Assembly (NCBI RefSeq): GCF_003857055.1
Contig: NZ_QGSZ01000325.1
Span: 1-55,167 of the forward strand
Source: Micromonospora inaquosa
GTDB taxonomy: Bacteria > Actinomycetota > Actinomycetes > Mycobacteriales > Micromonosporaceae
DNA: 55,167 bases
Reading direction: 5' to 3'
Shown: positions 16,437 to 24,695 of the stretch, piece by piece
Layout: the number at the start of each line of letters is the position of its first letter
Position numbering within the stretch: position 1 is the first letter of the stretch
Position numbers and translations under genes: made by a program
The notes under the pieces: model-generated
Seen by the model: the letters and a program-made list of their open reading frames with translations, nothing else
Databases searched by the model: none
Told to the model about the DNA's origin: nothing

Positions 16437-17621
16437 ATGACCACCGGAGGCGGCGCGGCGCTGGTACGCCGTCTGGACGGGTCGACCCGGGCGACGCTGC
16501 TGGAGTTGCTCTTCGACGTGGTCTTCGTGGCCGCGCTGGCGCAGACCTCGACACTCCTCGCCGACCAGGAATCCTGGACGCGCATCCCGACGGTACTACT
16601 GATGCTGACGGCGATCTGGTGGACGTGGTCGGTCACCTCCACCACGACGGAGTTCTACGACCCGCAGCAGCGTCCCATCCAGGTCATCCTGATGGTCGCC
16701 ATGGTCGGCTCGGTGGGGATGGCCGCATCGCTGCCCATGGTCACCAGAGCGCAGGCCACGGTCTTCGCGCTCGCCTACGTCGGCACCCACGTGGTGCGCG
16801 GCATCATCCTGGTCAGCACGTTGTACCGGCAGCAGCACCGCTCGGCCATAGCACGAGCCACCCGGTTCCTGTTCTGGTTTCTGGTGTCCGGCGTCCTCTG
16901 GATCGTCGGGGTGCTGGCCGACACCGCCCGGTGGTGGATCTGGGCCACCGCGATCGCCATCGACCTGCTCTCCGCGGCGGCGCGCTATCCCACACCGTGG
17001 CTCGGCCGGGTTCCTCTCGACCAGTTCGACCGGACCACCGCGCACCTGGGCGAGCGGTACCAGCAGTTCGTCATCCTGGCCCTCGGCGACATCATCCTGG
17101 TGCCCACCCTGGAGCTCGGCCGCAGCGAATTCGACCGACTCAGAATCGCCGCCCTGCTCTGCGCGTTCGCCATCATGCTGCTGCTCTGGCAGATCTACGT
17201 CTACCAGGCCGGCGAGTTGCTCGAGACCGCGGCCGCGTCAGCGACCGGCCGGTCCACCCGGATTGCTCCCTACACCCATCTGGTGCTGCTGGTCGGCGTG
17301 CTCGTCACGGCGGCCTCCTTCGACCTCGTCGTCGACCGACCGAGCGGGACGACACCGGTGCGGTGGCTGACGCTGATCATCGGCGGACCGCTGGTGTTCG
17401 TGCTCGGCCGGGCCCTGTTCGCCTATCTGCTGTCCGGCCGCGTGCCGTGGGGGCGAGTGGCGTCGCAACTGCTACCCCTCCTGTTACTGCCCTGGGCCGG
17501 CGGCTGGCCACCCGTGCTGGTCACCGCGATCGTGGCCCTCGCGCTGGCCATGCACGTCCTGTTCCCCAGGGGCGGCCGGGAAACCAGGCGAGGGCTCGGA
17601 CCGCGACGGCCGGCCGGATGA
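16437..17621 (+). CDS. Low temperature requirement A (LtrA) family membrane protein, copy 1
   Basis: Polytopic membrane protein of 394 residues with about ten hydrophobic helices. The family signature is clear: STRATLLELLFDVVFVAALAQ at the first helix, YVGTHVVRG, DQFDRTTAHLGERYQQFVILALGDIIL, where the conserved His-x-x-Glu-Arg and Gly-Asp/Glu lie. In the commoner LtrA pattern the block reads HFAERHSLFVIIALGE; here Glu is replaced by Asp (ALGDIIL). Biochemical function is unknown; the name comes from cold-sensitive growth of a Listeria mutant. ATG 16437 has GGGAGG six bases upstream. A second family member lies at 37100-38281. It converges with a nucleosidase gene after 10 bases. Confidence 0.85.
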   Translation: MTTGGGAALVRRLDGSTRATLLELLFDVVFVAALAQTSTLLADQESWTRIPTVLLMLTAIWWTWSVTSTTTEFYDPQQRPIQVILMVAMVGSVGMAASLPMVTRAQATVFALAYVGTHVVRGIILVSTLYRQQHRSAIARATRFLFWFLVSGVLWIVGVLADTARWWIWATAIAIDLLSAAARYPTPWLGRVPLDQFDRTTAHLGERYQQFVILALGDIILVPTLELGRSEFDRLRIAALLCAFAIMLLLWQIYVYQAGELLETAAASATGRSTRIAPYTHLVLLVGVLVTAASFDLVVDRPSGTTPVRWLTLIIGGPLVFVLGRALFAYLLSGRVPWGRVASQLLPLLLLPWAGGWPPVLVTAIVALALAMHVLFPRGGRETRRGLGPRRPAG

Positions 17622-17631
17622 CCCTCGACGG

Positions 17632-18204
17632 TCAAGCGAGGTGTCGAGCGGCCCAGTCGGCGAGGTCCCGGGCGCAGGCGTCGACCGACTCCTGCCAGGT
17701 CCGGGCCGCGCCGTCGCCCGCCTCGTCGCTGACCTGCTTGACCAGCCGGCACGGCACACCGGCCTGCGCGGCGGCCCAGGCCACCGCGTACCCCTCCATG
17801 TCGACCAGGTCGGCGCGCTGCGCCAACCGGTCCCGCTGCGCGTCGTCGGCCACGAAGGTGTCACCGGTGGCCAGCACCGCGCCCTCGGCGGCCAGCGACA
17901 GCGGCGCGCCGTACGTCTCGCCGGTGAGGGTGCGCAGCAGGTCGGTGTCCAGGTCGTGCTGGAGCACGGTGGCGACCTCGTGGATGCCGGCCAATCCGGG
18001 CCGCAGCGCCCCGGCCGTGCCCAGGTTGAGCAGCAGGGCGGGGCGCGGCCCGGCGGCCAGCACCGCGGCCACCGCGCTGGCGGCGTTCACCTTGCCCATG
18101 CCGGTGAGCAGGACCGGTAGCTCGGGCGGCAGGTAGCGGGCCTCCTCCCCGACGGCGAGCACCACCAACGGACGATCGGCGCGGACCGTACCTCGAAGAT
18201 TCAC
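17632..18204 (-). CDS. Nucleosidase of the MTA/SAH nucleosidase (PNP_UDP) family
   Basis: Probably hydrolyses the N-glycosidic bond of a purine nucleoside. The 190-residue protein has the family's GMGKVNAA phosphate/ribose loop near residues 35-42, NLGTAGAL, the substrate-binding VDMEGYAVA with the conserved glutamate, and VKQVSDEAGD with the general-acid aspartate. It is some 40 residues shorter than classical Pfs/MtnN, mainly in the N-terminal half, so the exact substrate is unsure (MTA/SAH, futalosine-like or another nucleoside). The start is GTG 18204; no strong ribosome site is seen. It lies 54 bases after the Hsp70-like gene on the same strand and may be cotranscribed with it. Confidence 0.75.
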   Translation of the reverse strand: MNLRGTVRADRPLVVLAVGEEARYLPPELPVLLTGMGKVNAASAVAAVLAAGPRPALLLNLGTAGALRPGLAGIHEVATVLQHDLDTDLLRTLTGETYGAPLSLAAEGAVLATGDTFVADDAQRDRLAQRADLVDMEGYAVAWAAAQAGVPCRLVKQVSDEAGDGAARTWQESVDACARDLADWAARHLA

Positions 18205-18234
18205 CGGAGCATCGTACGAGCCGGCCCGAGGGCC

Positions 18235-18265
18235 GTTGACGTCAGTCGCCGGTTGACGTCAGTCG
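18235..18265. repeat. 14-base direct repeat across the stop codon of the Hsp70-like gene
   Basis: GTTGACGTCAGTCG occurs at 18235-18248 and 18252-18265 (period 17). The second copy contains the stop codon (TCA on the plus strand at 18259-18261). The extra copy is out of frame, so it does not add a backup stop. Confidence 0.9.
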
Positions 18266-20949
18266 TCGGTGAAGCGGTACAGCACGAAGTCCTTCTCCGC
18301 GCCGCAGGCGATCACCCGGGTGTTCCACGAGCAGGACGAGCTGCGCACGGCCTTCAGCTCACCCAACTCGTCGGGCTCGCCCGACTCGGCCCACACTCCG
18401 GCCAGCACCCGGTTGTCGACGACCACGCTGGGCGCCTTGGCGAAGACCAGCAGGTTGCCCTCGTCGAGGCGGACCGCCACCCCGCCCCGGTCCCGCAGCA
18501 CCGGCGTGCCGGCGGCGTCGAAGACGGTGACGGTCGGCTCCGGGGACTCCCGCTGGGCAAGCAGTTGCTCACCCAACGGGACCAGGCCGGTCACGCCCGG
18601 CGCCGACCATGTGATCGCGCTCTCGCCCTCGGTGACCGCCACCACCTCGGTGCGCGAAACGTCACTGTTCGGCACCTGCAACAGGCAAGCCCGCCGCTCA
18701 CCGCAGGCGACCAGTTCCTTCGGGCGGTACTGGTCGTTGCCGGACCGGTGCAGCACCACCGGCTCGGCGTCGGAACCCAGGTCGTACGCGAGCAGCTGGT
18801 AACCACCCTCGTTGGCGGCCACGTACAGGCGGTCCTCGTGGGCGACCACCAGGTCGTCGAGGTCGGCGACGCTGCCCCACTGGCGTAGCACCGCGCCGGA
18901 TGCCATGTCGAGCAGCCGCACCGACCGGTCCGCACCCACCTGGACGAGTCGCCGCCCCTTGCTCGGCCACGGGTTGCGGGGCGTGCCGTCGAGGAAGGCC
19001 GGCCCGCCCGCCGCCGCGTCGGTGCCGACCGGCCGGACCACGGTACGGCCACCGGCGTACTGGTCGCGGGGGTTGGGTTCGGTCCACTTCACCGAGCCGT
19101 TGGTCAGGCGCAGGCCGACCAGTTCGTCTGCGGCCCGGTCCACCAGCACCGCCGTGTCGTCGGCGAAGTAGACGTCGTCATTACCACGGAGAACGCGCTG
19201 CCAGCGCTGCTCGCCGGTACGACCGTCGAGGACTGCCAACGGTCGGGGGGTGCTGTCGCCGGGCGCGTCGGCGAGGACCGCGACCGCCCCGGGAACGGCG
19301 ATGATCGCCTCCCAGTCGTCGGCCCGCACGTCGGTCTGTTCGCGCCACACCTCGCGGCGGTTGCCCGTGTCGACGGCCACCACCTCCAGCCGGTCGTCCG
19401 GCAGCGGAAACGCGAGGTAGGCCCGGTCGTCGAGCACCGCCGTCCACATGTTGGCCGAACGTTCGGCGCCGGCCGGCACCCGGGTCAGCTCGCGCAGCGA
19501 TGTGAACTCCAGGTCCGGGTAGCGGTCCCGGGTGAGGTAGAGCGTCGCCGCGGTGGCCACCCCGGCCAGGGCCAGCACCGCGCCGAGCACGACCCAGCGC
19601 CCCCGCCACCAGCGGGTCCCGCCGCCCGGCGGGGTCGGGGTGGCGCCGGCCAGGCCCGGCCCGGGCGGCGGGCCCGCCGGCGGGGTGGATCCCGGCCAGG
19701 GCTGCGACGGTACGACCGGTGCGAGGGCTCCGGCCGGGCCGGGCGGGCTCACCGGAGCGGGCGCGGGTGGTGCGAGTGCCGCACCCGCGTACGCCGGGGT
19801 GGGCGTCGGCTTCCGCAGCGGCAGGTCGGTCAGTGCGCCCTCGGCCACCGGCAACTCGGGCTGGTCCAGCACCGTCGGTGCGATCCCCAGCTCGGCGTGG
19901 AGCATGCGGGCCACCAGCGGGATCCGTGACGACCCGCCCACCAGGAACAGCCCGGCGAGCTGATCGGGGCGGAGGCCGGCGGCGGCGATCACCTCCCGGG
20001 CCCGCTGCACCGCCCGTTGCAGCAGCGGCGTCGCCACCCGCTCGACGTCCGCCCGGGTCAGATGGATCGTCTCGGCCACTCCCGGCACCGCGACCGGCGC
20101 GACAGCAGCCCGGGACAGGGTCTCCTTCGCACCTCGCACCTCGTCCCAGAGCCGGATCTGGTCGCGACGCTGCGCCGGATCCGCCGGTCGGGTGAGCCGG
20201 GCCCACTGCGCGGCGTGCCGCTCACCGACCAGCTCGCCGACCCGCCGCACCAGCGCGGCGTCGAGGTCCAGGCCGCCCAGGTCGGGCAGGCCACCGTCGG
20301 CGACCACGCTGAAGCCGGAGTCACCCCAGGGGTCCGCGCCCTCGTTGCGCAGCACCGCCACGTCGAGCGTCCCGCCGCCGAAGTCGAACACCGCGATCGC
20401 GTCGCCGACCGGCACCGGGCGGTGCAGCACCTGCGTGTAGTAGCGGGCGGCGGCCACCGGCTCCCGCAGCAGTCGGGTGCCCGGCGGCGTCGGCCCGGCG
20501 AGGGTGTGCTCGGCCGCCTGCGGCCAGCCCGCCCGCAGCAGCGCGTCGGCGAGGACCTGCCGTCGCGTCGCGTCCCAGGCGGCCGGGCAGGTGACCACGG
20601 CCGGGGGGAGGAAACCCACAGCTCCCACCGCGGCCCGCGCGACCGCCGCCAGCACCGCGGCGAGCAGGTCGGCCGGCGGGTACGCGTGCTCGCCGAGCCG
20701 CACTGTCGGCTCGTCCACCCGACGCTTCGGGTTCGCCTCGAACCGGGCCGGGTCGGCCTGCGCCAGCCGGCGGGCGTCCCATCCGCTGTGCAGGGTGCCG
20801 TCCGGGTCGGCGTAGACGGCGGACGGACTGAGCGGTTGACCGTCCATCAGCAACGGACGGGTCCGCCCGTCCGGCCAGCGCAGCACCGCCACCGTGTTGG
20901 AGGTACCGAGGTCGATGCCGAGAGCGAAACCCTCGTGCTGGCCTGCCAT
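18259..20949 (-). CDS. Membrane-anchored Hsp70-like ATPase with extracytoplasmic beta-propeller-like domain
   Basis: An 896-residue fusion. Residues 1-375 are an Hsp70 nucleotide-binding domain: phosphate loops GIDLGTSNT (11-19) and FDFGGGTLD (188-196), and adenosine loop LVGGSSRIP (336-344). The usual substrate-binding domain and lid of DnaK are missing. Instead come a Pro/Gly/Ala-rich linker (380-445), a single membrane helix (about 452-472, after WWRGRW) and a C-terminal 420 residues rich in Trp and beta turns (DGRTGEQRWQRVLRG, RLTNGSVKW) like PQQ-type propeller blades. The topology implies a cytoplasmic ATPase driving or sensing through an external sensor domain. ATG 20949 has GGAGGT eight bases upstream. 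No GrpE or DnaJ gene is nearby. Actinomycetes encode such fusions, but I know of no assigned role. Confidence 0.85.
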   Translation of the reverse strand: MAGQHEGFALGIDLGTSNTVAVLRWPDGRTRPLLMDGQPLSPSAVYADPDGTLHSGWDARRLAQADPARFEANPKRRVDEPTVRLGEHAYPPADLLAAVLAAVARAAVGAVGFLPPAVVTCPAAWDATRRQVLADALLRAGWPQAAEHTLAGPTPPGTRLLREPVAAARYYTQVLHRPVPVGDAIAVFDFGGGTLDVAVLRNEGADPWGDSGFSVVADGGLPDLGGLDLDAALVRRVGELVGERHAAQWARLTRPADPAQRRDQIRLWDEVRGAKETLSRAAVAPVAVPGVAETIHLTRADVERVATPLLQRAVQRAREVIAAAGLRPDQLAGLFLVGGSSRIPLVARMLHAELGIAPTVLDQPELPVAEGALTDLPLRKPTPTPAYAGAALAPPAPAPVSPPGPAGALAPVVPSQPWPGSTPPAGPPPGPGLAGATPTPPGGGTRWWRGRWVVLGAVLALAGVATAATLYLTRDRYPDLEFTSLRELTRVPAGAERSANMWTAVLDDRAYLAFPLPDDRLEVVAVDTGNRREVWREQTDVRADDWEAIIAVPGAVAVLADAPGDSTPRPLAVLDGRTGEQRWQRVLRGNDDVYFADDTAVLVDRAADELVGLRLTNGSVKWTEPNPRDQYAGGRTVVRPVGTDAAAGGPAFLDGTPRNPWPSKGRRLVQVGADRSVRLLDMASGAVLRQWGSVADLDDLVVAHEDRLYVAANEGGYQLLAYDLGSDAEPVVLHRSGNDQYRPKELVACGERRACLLQVPNSDVSRTEVVAVTEGESAITWSAPGVTGLVPLGEQLLAQRESPEPTVTVFDAAGTPVLRDRGGVAVRLDEGNLLVFAKAPSVVVDNRVLAGVWAESGEPDELGELKAVRSSSCSWNTRVIACGAEKDFVLYRFTDD

Positions 20950-21165
20950 TGCCCGATACCTCCGCCGCGACGAGGGGAACTCGACCCCGCATCGTACGCA
21001 GGCCCCGCCGCACTGCTGATCACTCGGTCAGTCACACTCGCAGCCGTCAAGACGATTGGCGTCCGCGGGAGAGCGGGGATCGGCGCGACAGCCCGAACGG
21101 CTCAGCGCAGCGGTCGACCTACCGACCGCCGGAGCACGTCGCGGCGCTCGGGCGGCGGCGTCACG
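20950..21165. other. Intergenic, no gene seen
   Basis: 216 bases upstream of the Hsp70-like gene and downstream of the beta-helix gene. I see no convincing reading frame, hairpin of note or operator; it must hold the Hsp70-like gene's promoter. Confidence 0.5.
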
Positions 21166-22644
21166 TCACAGCTGAACGTTGTCGGCGAGCACGGTGCCGG
21201 TCGCGCCGTTGCTGATGCCGCCGGCACCCAGCGAGCGCCATCGTGTGCCGGTGACCGTCATACCCACCCCGCTGGTGATCGCGACCGCATGCTTCGCATT
21301 GCCGTAGGCGACGTTGTCGCGGGCGGTGACCCGGTTCGAGCCGACGATGTCGATGGCGCTGTAGGTGTTGGGCGTCTGGTAACCGGCGTCGGAAACCGTG
21401 TTGTGCGCGACCTCGGTGATGTCGACGCCGCTCAGGTGGATGCCCTGCTGGAGCGGTCGGTAGATCCGGTTGCCCAGCACGCGCACCAACTCGGCGTTGA
21501 CCACCTTCACTCCGTAGCTGCCGGCACCCGCTACGTGGATGTCGTTGTCGGACACTGTGATCCCGGTGACCTGGGAGAGGTTGTTCCGGGCGATCTGGAC
21601 GCCGCCGTCGGTGGGCTCGGTGATGGTGTTACCGACGATGGTGACCCCGATGACCAGGGCCGGGGTCACCGTCTCCTGGCTGAGGACTCGCACCCCGCGC
21701 TGGGGCCGGTTGAAGGTATTGCCGTTGACGACAATGTTGGAGCTGGACGGGTCGCCGACGAAGACGCCGTCCTTGCCACCCTTGGTGCTGTTGCCGGCGA
21801 TGGTGATCGTGTTACAACCCCAGCAGTCGATGCTGTTGTCGTCGAAGCCGACGACCGTGTTGTCGGCAATCTTGCCGTTGCGGCCGTGGCGGTTCGAGAT
21901 GCCCTGCGAAATCGCAACGGGGGGACTGACCGCGGTGATGACGTTGGACTGACAGGTATAGAAGTTGATGCCAACCGCAGCCGAATCGCCGCGGAAGATG
22001 ATGCCCCAGTTGCAATTGAGGACTCGGTTGTCGGTGACAGCGCAGAAGTCGGCATCGGCGACGTAGATCGAGCTGCGATAGTTGTTGTCGGCCACCGTGG
22101 AGCCGTGCCCGCAGTGGTCGAAGAAGCAGCCGGTGACTGTGACATGGTGCGCACCGGAAGAGACGGACACGCCTGAGGCGCCGATGTTCGTAAACCGACA
22201 GTTGACAATGGAGCTGTACTGAGCGTCACCCTCGACGATCACACCGACGCCACCCGGCTGGCTTGTTCCGTCGAAGTTGAGGCCGTCGAGCGAGTGGCGC
22301 GCCCTGCCCAGACGCATCAGGTTGACTGCCGCACCCGCCTTGATGGTGGCACCGTGACCTCGCAATATCTGCGGCACGCTCCGGTAGACCGTGAGCGTGT
22401 TCGTGATCAGGTAGACGTTGTCCGGCCCGCCGAAGTCCACGGCCCGGCCCTGCGACAGGCACCGCTGCACCGCCGCGGTGTCGTCCGTGACACCGTCACC
22501 AACCGCGCCATAGTCCTTCGGCGACACCACCGACGTGTCGGAACCCGCCGCCATCGCCGGCTCAGCGGCGGTCAGCGCCGCAGCTCCCGCGAGCACCGGC
22601 GTGCCGTAGAGCAGAGCGCGGCGGCTAAGGCTGTTCTTCGTCAT
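21166..22644 (-). CDS. Tat-exported right-handed parallel beta-helix protein (pectate-lyase-like fold)
   Basis: Secreted protein of 492 residues. The N-terminus has the Tat signature SRRALLYG (residues 7-14), a hydrophobic core and an AMAA site near 32. The mature protein opens with the phage/glycanase-type block KDYGAVGDGVTDDTAAVQ, then many short beta-helix turns (NTVVGFDDNSIDCWG, NGNTFNRPQRG and similar) with regular Asn ladders, as in pectate lyases, polygalacturonases and tailspikes. No single catalytic triad is obvious, so the substrate, presumably a polysaccharide, is unknown. ATG 22644 is preceded by GGGGAT. Base composition looks slightly less GC-rich than the neighbours, which may reflect its Asn/Thr-rich repeats rather than transfer. 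Confidence 0.82.
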   Translation of the reverse strand: MTKNSLSRRALLYGTPVLAGAAALTAAEPAMAAGSDTSVVSPKDYGAVGDGVTDDTAAVQRCLSQGRAVDFGGPDNVYLITNTLTVYRSVPQILRGHGATIKAGAAVNLMRLGRARHSLDGLNFDGTSQPGGVGVIVEGDAQYSSIVNCRFTNIGASGVSVSSGAHHVTVTGCFFDHCGHGSTVADNNYRSSIYVADADFCAVTDNRVLNCNWGIIFRGDSAAVGINFYTCQSNVITAVSPPVAISQGISNRHGRNGKIADNTVVGFDDNSIDCWGCNTITIAGNSTKGGKDGVFVGDPSSSNIVVNGNTFNRPQRGVRVLSQETVTPALVIGVTIVGNTITEPTDGGVQIARNNLSQVTGITVSDNDIHVAGAGSYGVKVVNAELVRVLGNRIYRPLQQGIHLSGVDITEVAHNTVSDAGYQTPNTYSAIDIVGSNRVTARDNVAYGNAKHAVAITSGVGMTVTGTRWRSLGAGGISNGATGTVLADNVQL

Positions 22645-22796
22645 GTCGAGCGATCCCCGTAGATTGGCTTCGCAACGCTGGGAGCCTACGCGGGGTAGGT
22701 CCGACGCGGTGCCCCTCGGAATGGGGCGGCAGTCACCACCGTCGCGCCCGCCGACCGCAGCTTAGGCCATCGAACAACCGGGGTGACGCCACCTGG

Positions 22797-23249
22797 TCAG
22801 TGGACGGACCGGACGGCGACGATCTGACCTCCGCTGGTCTCCCCGGTCGGACGGAATCCGAGGGTGAGATAGAACCCCTCCGGGCCGTCCTCCCCCGATT
22901 CCCAGGTCGTGTAGATCTGGTCGTGCCCTCGGCTGCGGGCCTCCGCACGGACGGCGTCCACCGCGAAGCGGCCGTACCCCCGGCCCTGGTGCTCGGCGGC
23001 GATGTTCAGCCGCCACAGGCCCGAGCGCCTGTCGTCCGGTCGATCCCACTCGATGTCGAAGAAGCCCATCAGGAAGCCGACGATCTCACCACCCTCCACG
23101 ATCAGACGTGGCCAGGCGATTTCGGGCTGCGCGTACGCCTCGGCAAGGGACCAGGCGACCGGGGACGAATACTTCTCCTGGTCGGGTCGCACCTGCAACC
23201 GGCACGCGGCTTCCACGTTATGTTCAGTGATCTTCACCAGTCCGGGCAC
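22797..23249 (-). CDS. GNAT-family N-acetyltransferase
   Basis: About 150 residues. Shows the acetyl-CoA-binding pattern: LWRLNIAAEHQGRGYGRFAVDAV carries the Q/R-x-x-G-x-G/A loop, preceded by EGGEIVGFLMGFF and followed by GPEGFYLTLGFRPTGE, the usual beta6-beta7 end. The KITEHNVEAACRLQVRPDQEKYSSP opening is like small GNATs annotated near spermine/spermidine acetyltransferases, but the substrate is not readable. The start is GTG 23249 (GGGTGGCGGG upstream) or GTG 23237; longer forms would add a Cys/Gly-rich segment with no coding look. It is a single-gene unit. Confidence 0.75.
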   Translation of the reverse strand: MPGLVKITEHNVEAACRLQVRPDQEKYSSPVAWSLAEAYAQPEIAWPRLIVEGGEIVGFLMGFFDIEWDRPDDRRSGLWRLNIAAEHQGRGYGRFAVDAVRAEARSRGHDQIYTTWESGEDGPEGFYLTLGFRPTGETSGGQIVAVRSVH

Positions 23250-23365
23250 GCCCGCCACCCTATCGAGCGGAGTCCCCCCCCAGCAGGCCGTCGAGCGGCC
23301 CGCACCGACCGCACCGGAACCAGGTGTCAGGACGTTGACCAGCGCGACGCAGTCCTGGTCCGCCC

Positions 23366-23893
23366 TTAGACCGGCTGCGCCGCGCGCATCAGCCGGAGCT
23401 GGCCGATCTCCGCGACGTTCTTCATCAGCTCGGAGTTGACCCAACCGATCGTGTGCGTGACGGTGTGGTGGGTCCCGTCCGGCCAGGGGAACGTCGCGAT
23501 ACGGTCGAGGTCACCCTCGCTGAGCTGGTCGAGCAGACCCAGCCACTCGGAGCGCAGGCCACGCAGCCAGGCGACACTCGGCTCGCCCGCGCCCGGCCAG
23601 GCGACCGCCGTGCGGTCCCGAGCGGGCACCCCCCGGAGATGGTCCATCGTCACCGTCCACCACCAGCCGACGTGCCAGGTGAGCCAGCCGATCGTCGGCA
23701 CCGGGACCGGGTCGGGTTCGGTGTCGGCCCAGTCCGGGGTCCAGGTGCCGTCCATGCCCTGCCGCACCGACCAGCAGTGGGCGGCCGGCTCCCAGAGGAA
23801 GTCCGCACCATCGAGTCGCTCGAGGTGGTACTCGAACAGCGACCAGGTCAGGTCGAACTGCCAGCGCAGAAGGGCCAGCGGCGGAACGGACAT
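23366..23893 (-). CDS. DinB/YfiT-like four-helix metalloprotein, copy 1
   Basis: 175-residue member of the DinB superfamily, whose actinomycete members include mycothiol-dependent transferases as well as uncharacterised proteins. The sequence has the family spacing of potential metal ligands: DFLWEPAAHCWSVR near the start, WLTWHVGWWWT in the middle and a C-terminal HTIGWVNSELMKNVAEIGQLR, where one His of the usual H-x3-H pair is replaced (GWVNSE). The weaker third His may mean no metal or another role. ATG 23893 was chosen from the alignment-like start MSVPPLALLRWQFD. A second family member lies at 35009-35578. It is the last gene before the pterin-type cluster but spaced 95 bases from it. 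Confidence 0.7.
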   Translation of the reverse strand: MSVPPLALLRWQFDLTWSLFEYHLERLDGADFLWEPAAHCWSVRQGMDGTWTPDWADTEPDPVPVPTIGWLTWHVGWWWTVTMDHLRGVPARDRTAVAWPGAGEPSVAWLRGLRSEWLGLLDQLSEGDLDRIATFPWPDGTHHTVTHTIGWVNSELMKNVAEIGQLRLMRAAQPV

Positions 23894-23987
23894 CAGGGGA
23901 TTCTGCCCGGGCGCCGGCACCGCCGTCGACAGAATATTCACCCGACGGCTCGCGACGGAGCCCGGCGGCTCGGTGCGCAGGCCCCCA

Positions 23988-24695
23988 TCAGTCGGCGGGG
24001 CAGCGGGCGGAGAGGGCGTAGCGGAGCAGGACCACGTCGCCGATCTGGCGGGCCTCGGCCAGGCGGGCGCGGCGACCCGGGTGCCAGGGGAAGCGACCCT
24101 CGCCGACGAACCGGGGCGCCCGGCCGTCACCGACGAAGAACGGGGCGACGACCAGGTGCAGTTCGTCGGCGAGACCGGCGGCGAGGAACTGGGCGTGCAC
24201 CGTCCCGCCGCCCTCCACCATCAACCGCCGTACGCCCCGCGCGGCCAGGTCGGTCAGCAACCACCCCGGGTCGACGGGCTCACCCGCGTCGATGACGGTG
24301 GCCAGTCGGCCGAGGCGTTCCTGGGTCTTCTCCAGCGCCCCCGTGGCGCAGTAGACGAGCCGGGCCGGATCGCCGGCGGTGAAGAAGCGGGCGGCCGGGT
24401 CGAGATCGCCCTGGGCGGTCAGGGTGACCTTGGTGGGCGACGCGGGCCGACCGGCCGTCACCCGCTCGGCCCGGCGATTCGGGGAGCGCACCAGCAGCCG
24501 AGGGTCGTCACGTCGGACGGTGCCGGCGCCGACCAGGATGGCATCGCAGCTGGCCCGGACCGCGTCGACGCGGTCCAGGTCCTCGTCGTTGGAGAGCAGT
24601 AAACGCTGCGAGGAGGCGTCGTCGATGTACCCGTCGATGGAGGCGGCGCAACTCAGCAGCACGTACGGTCGCGTCGGCTCCGGCCGCCGACTCAT
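23988..24695 (-). CDS. RibD C-terminal/dihydrofolate-reductase-family reductase
   Basis: NADPH-dependent reductase of 235 residues of the kind that acts after GTP cyclohydrolase II in riboflavin synthesis, reducing a ribosylamino-pyrimidine. It opens RPYVLLSCAASIDGYIDD, the family's substrate loop, then DAILVGAGTVRRDDPRL for NADPH, and RRLMVEGGGTVHAQFLAAGLADELHLVVAP near the end. It is a stand-alone reductase domain without the deaminase half of RibD. Its ATG at 24695 overlaps the cyclohydrolase stop as ATGA, so the two are coupled and probably act in sequence. It is the last gene of the seven-gene cluster. It might make a riboflavin precursor or, more likely here, a dedicated pathway's intermediate. 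Confidence 0.85.
   Translation of the reverse strand: MSRRPEPTRPYVLLSCAASIDGYIDDASSQRLLLSNDEDLDRVDAVRASCDAILVGAGTVRRDDPRLLVRSPNRRAERVTAGRPASPTKVTLTAQGDLDPAARFFTAGDPARLVYCATGALEKTQERLGRLATVIDAGEPVDPGWLLTDLAARGVRRLMVEGGGTVHAQFLAAGLADELHLVVAPFFVGDGRAPRFVGEGRFPWHPGRRARLAEARQIGDVVLLRYALSARCPAD

Noticed and set aside
20017..22176. Plus-strand frame of 719 codons opposite the Hsp70-like and beta-helix genes
   Set aside because: Both genes on the other strand have clear motifs and ribosome sites, and this frame spans the gap between them.
22685..22727. Small hairpins (CCTAC/GTAGG and GCCCC/GGGGC) before the beta-helix gene
   Set aside because: Five-base stems are expected by chance in this composition; no function claimed.
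23270..23285. C-run near 23274-23281 as a phase-variable tract
   Set aside because: It lies upstream of the GNAT start, outside any supported gene, and homopolymers of this size occur by chance in such GC-rich DNA.
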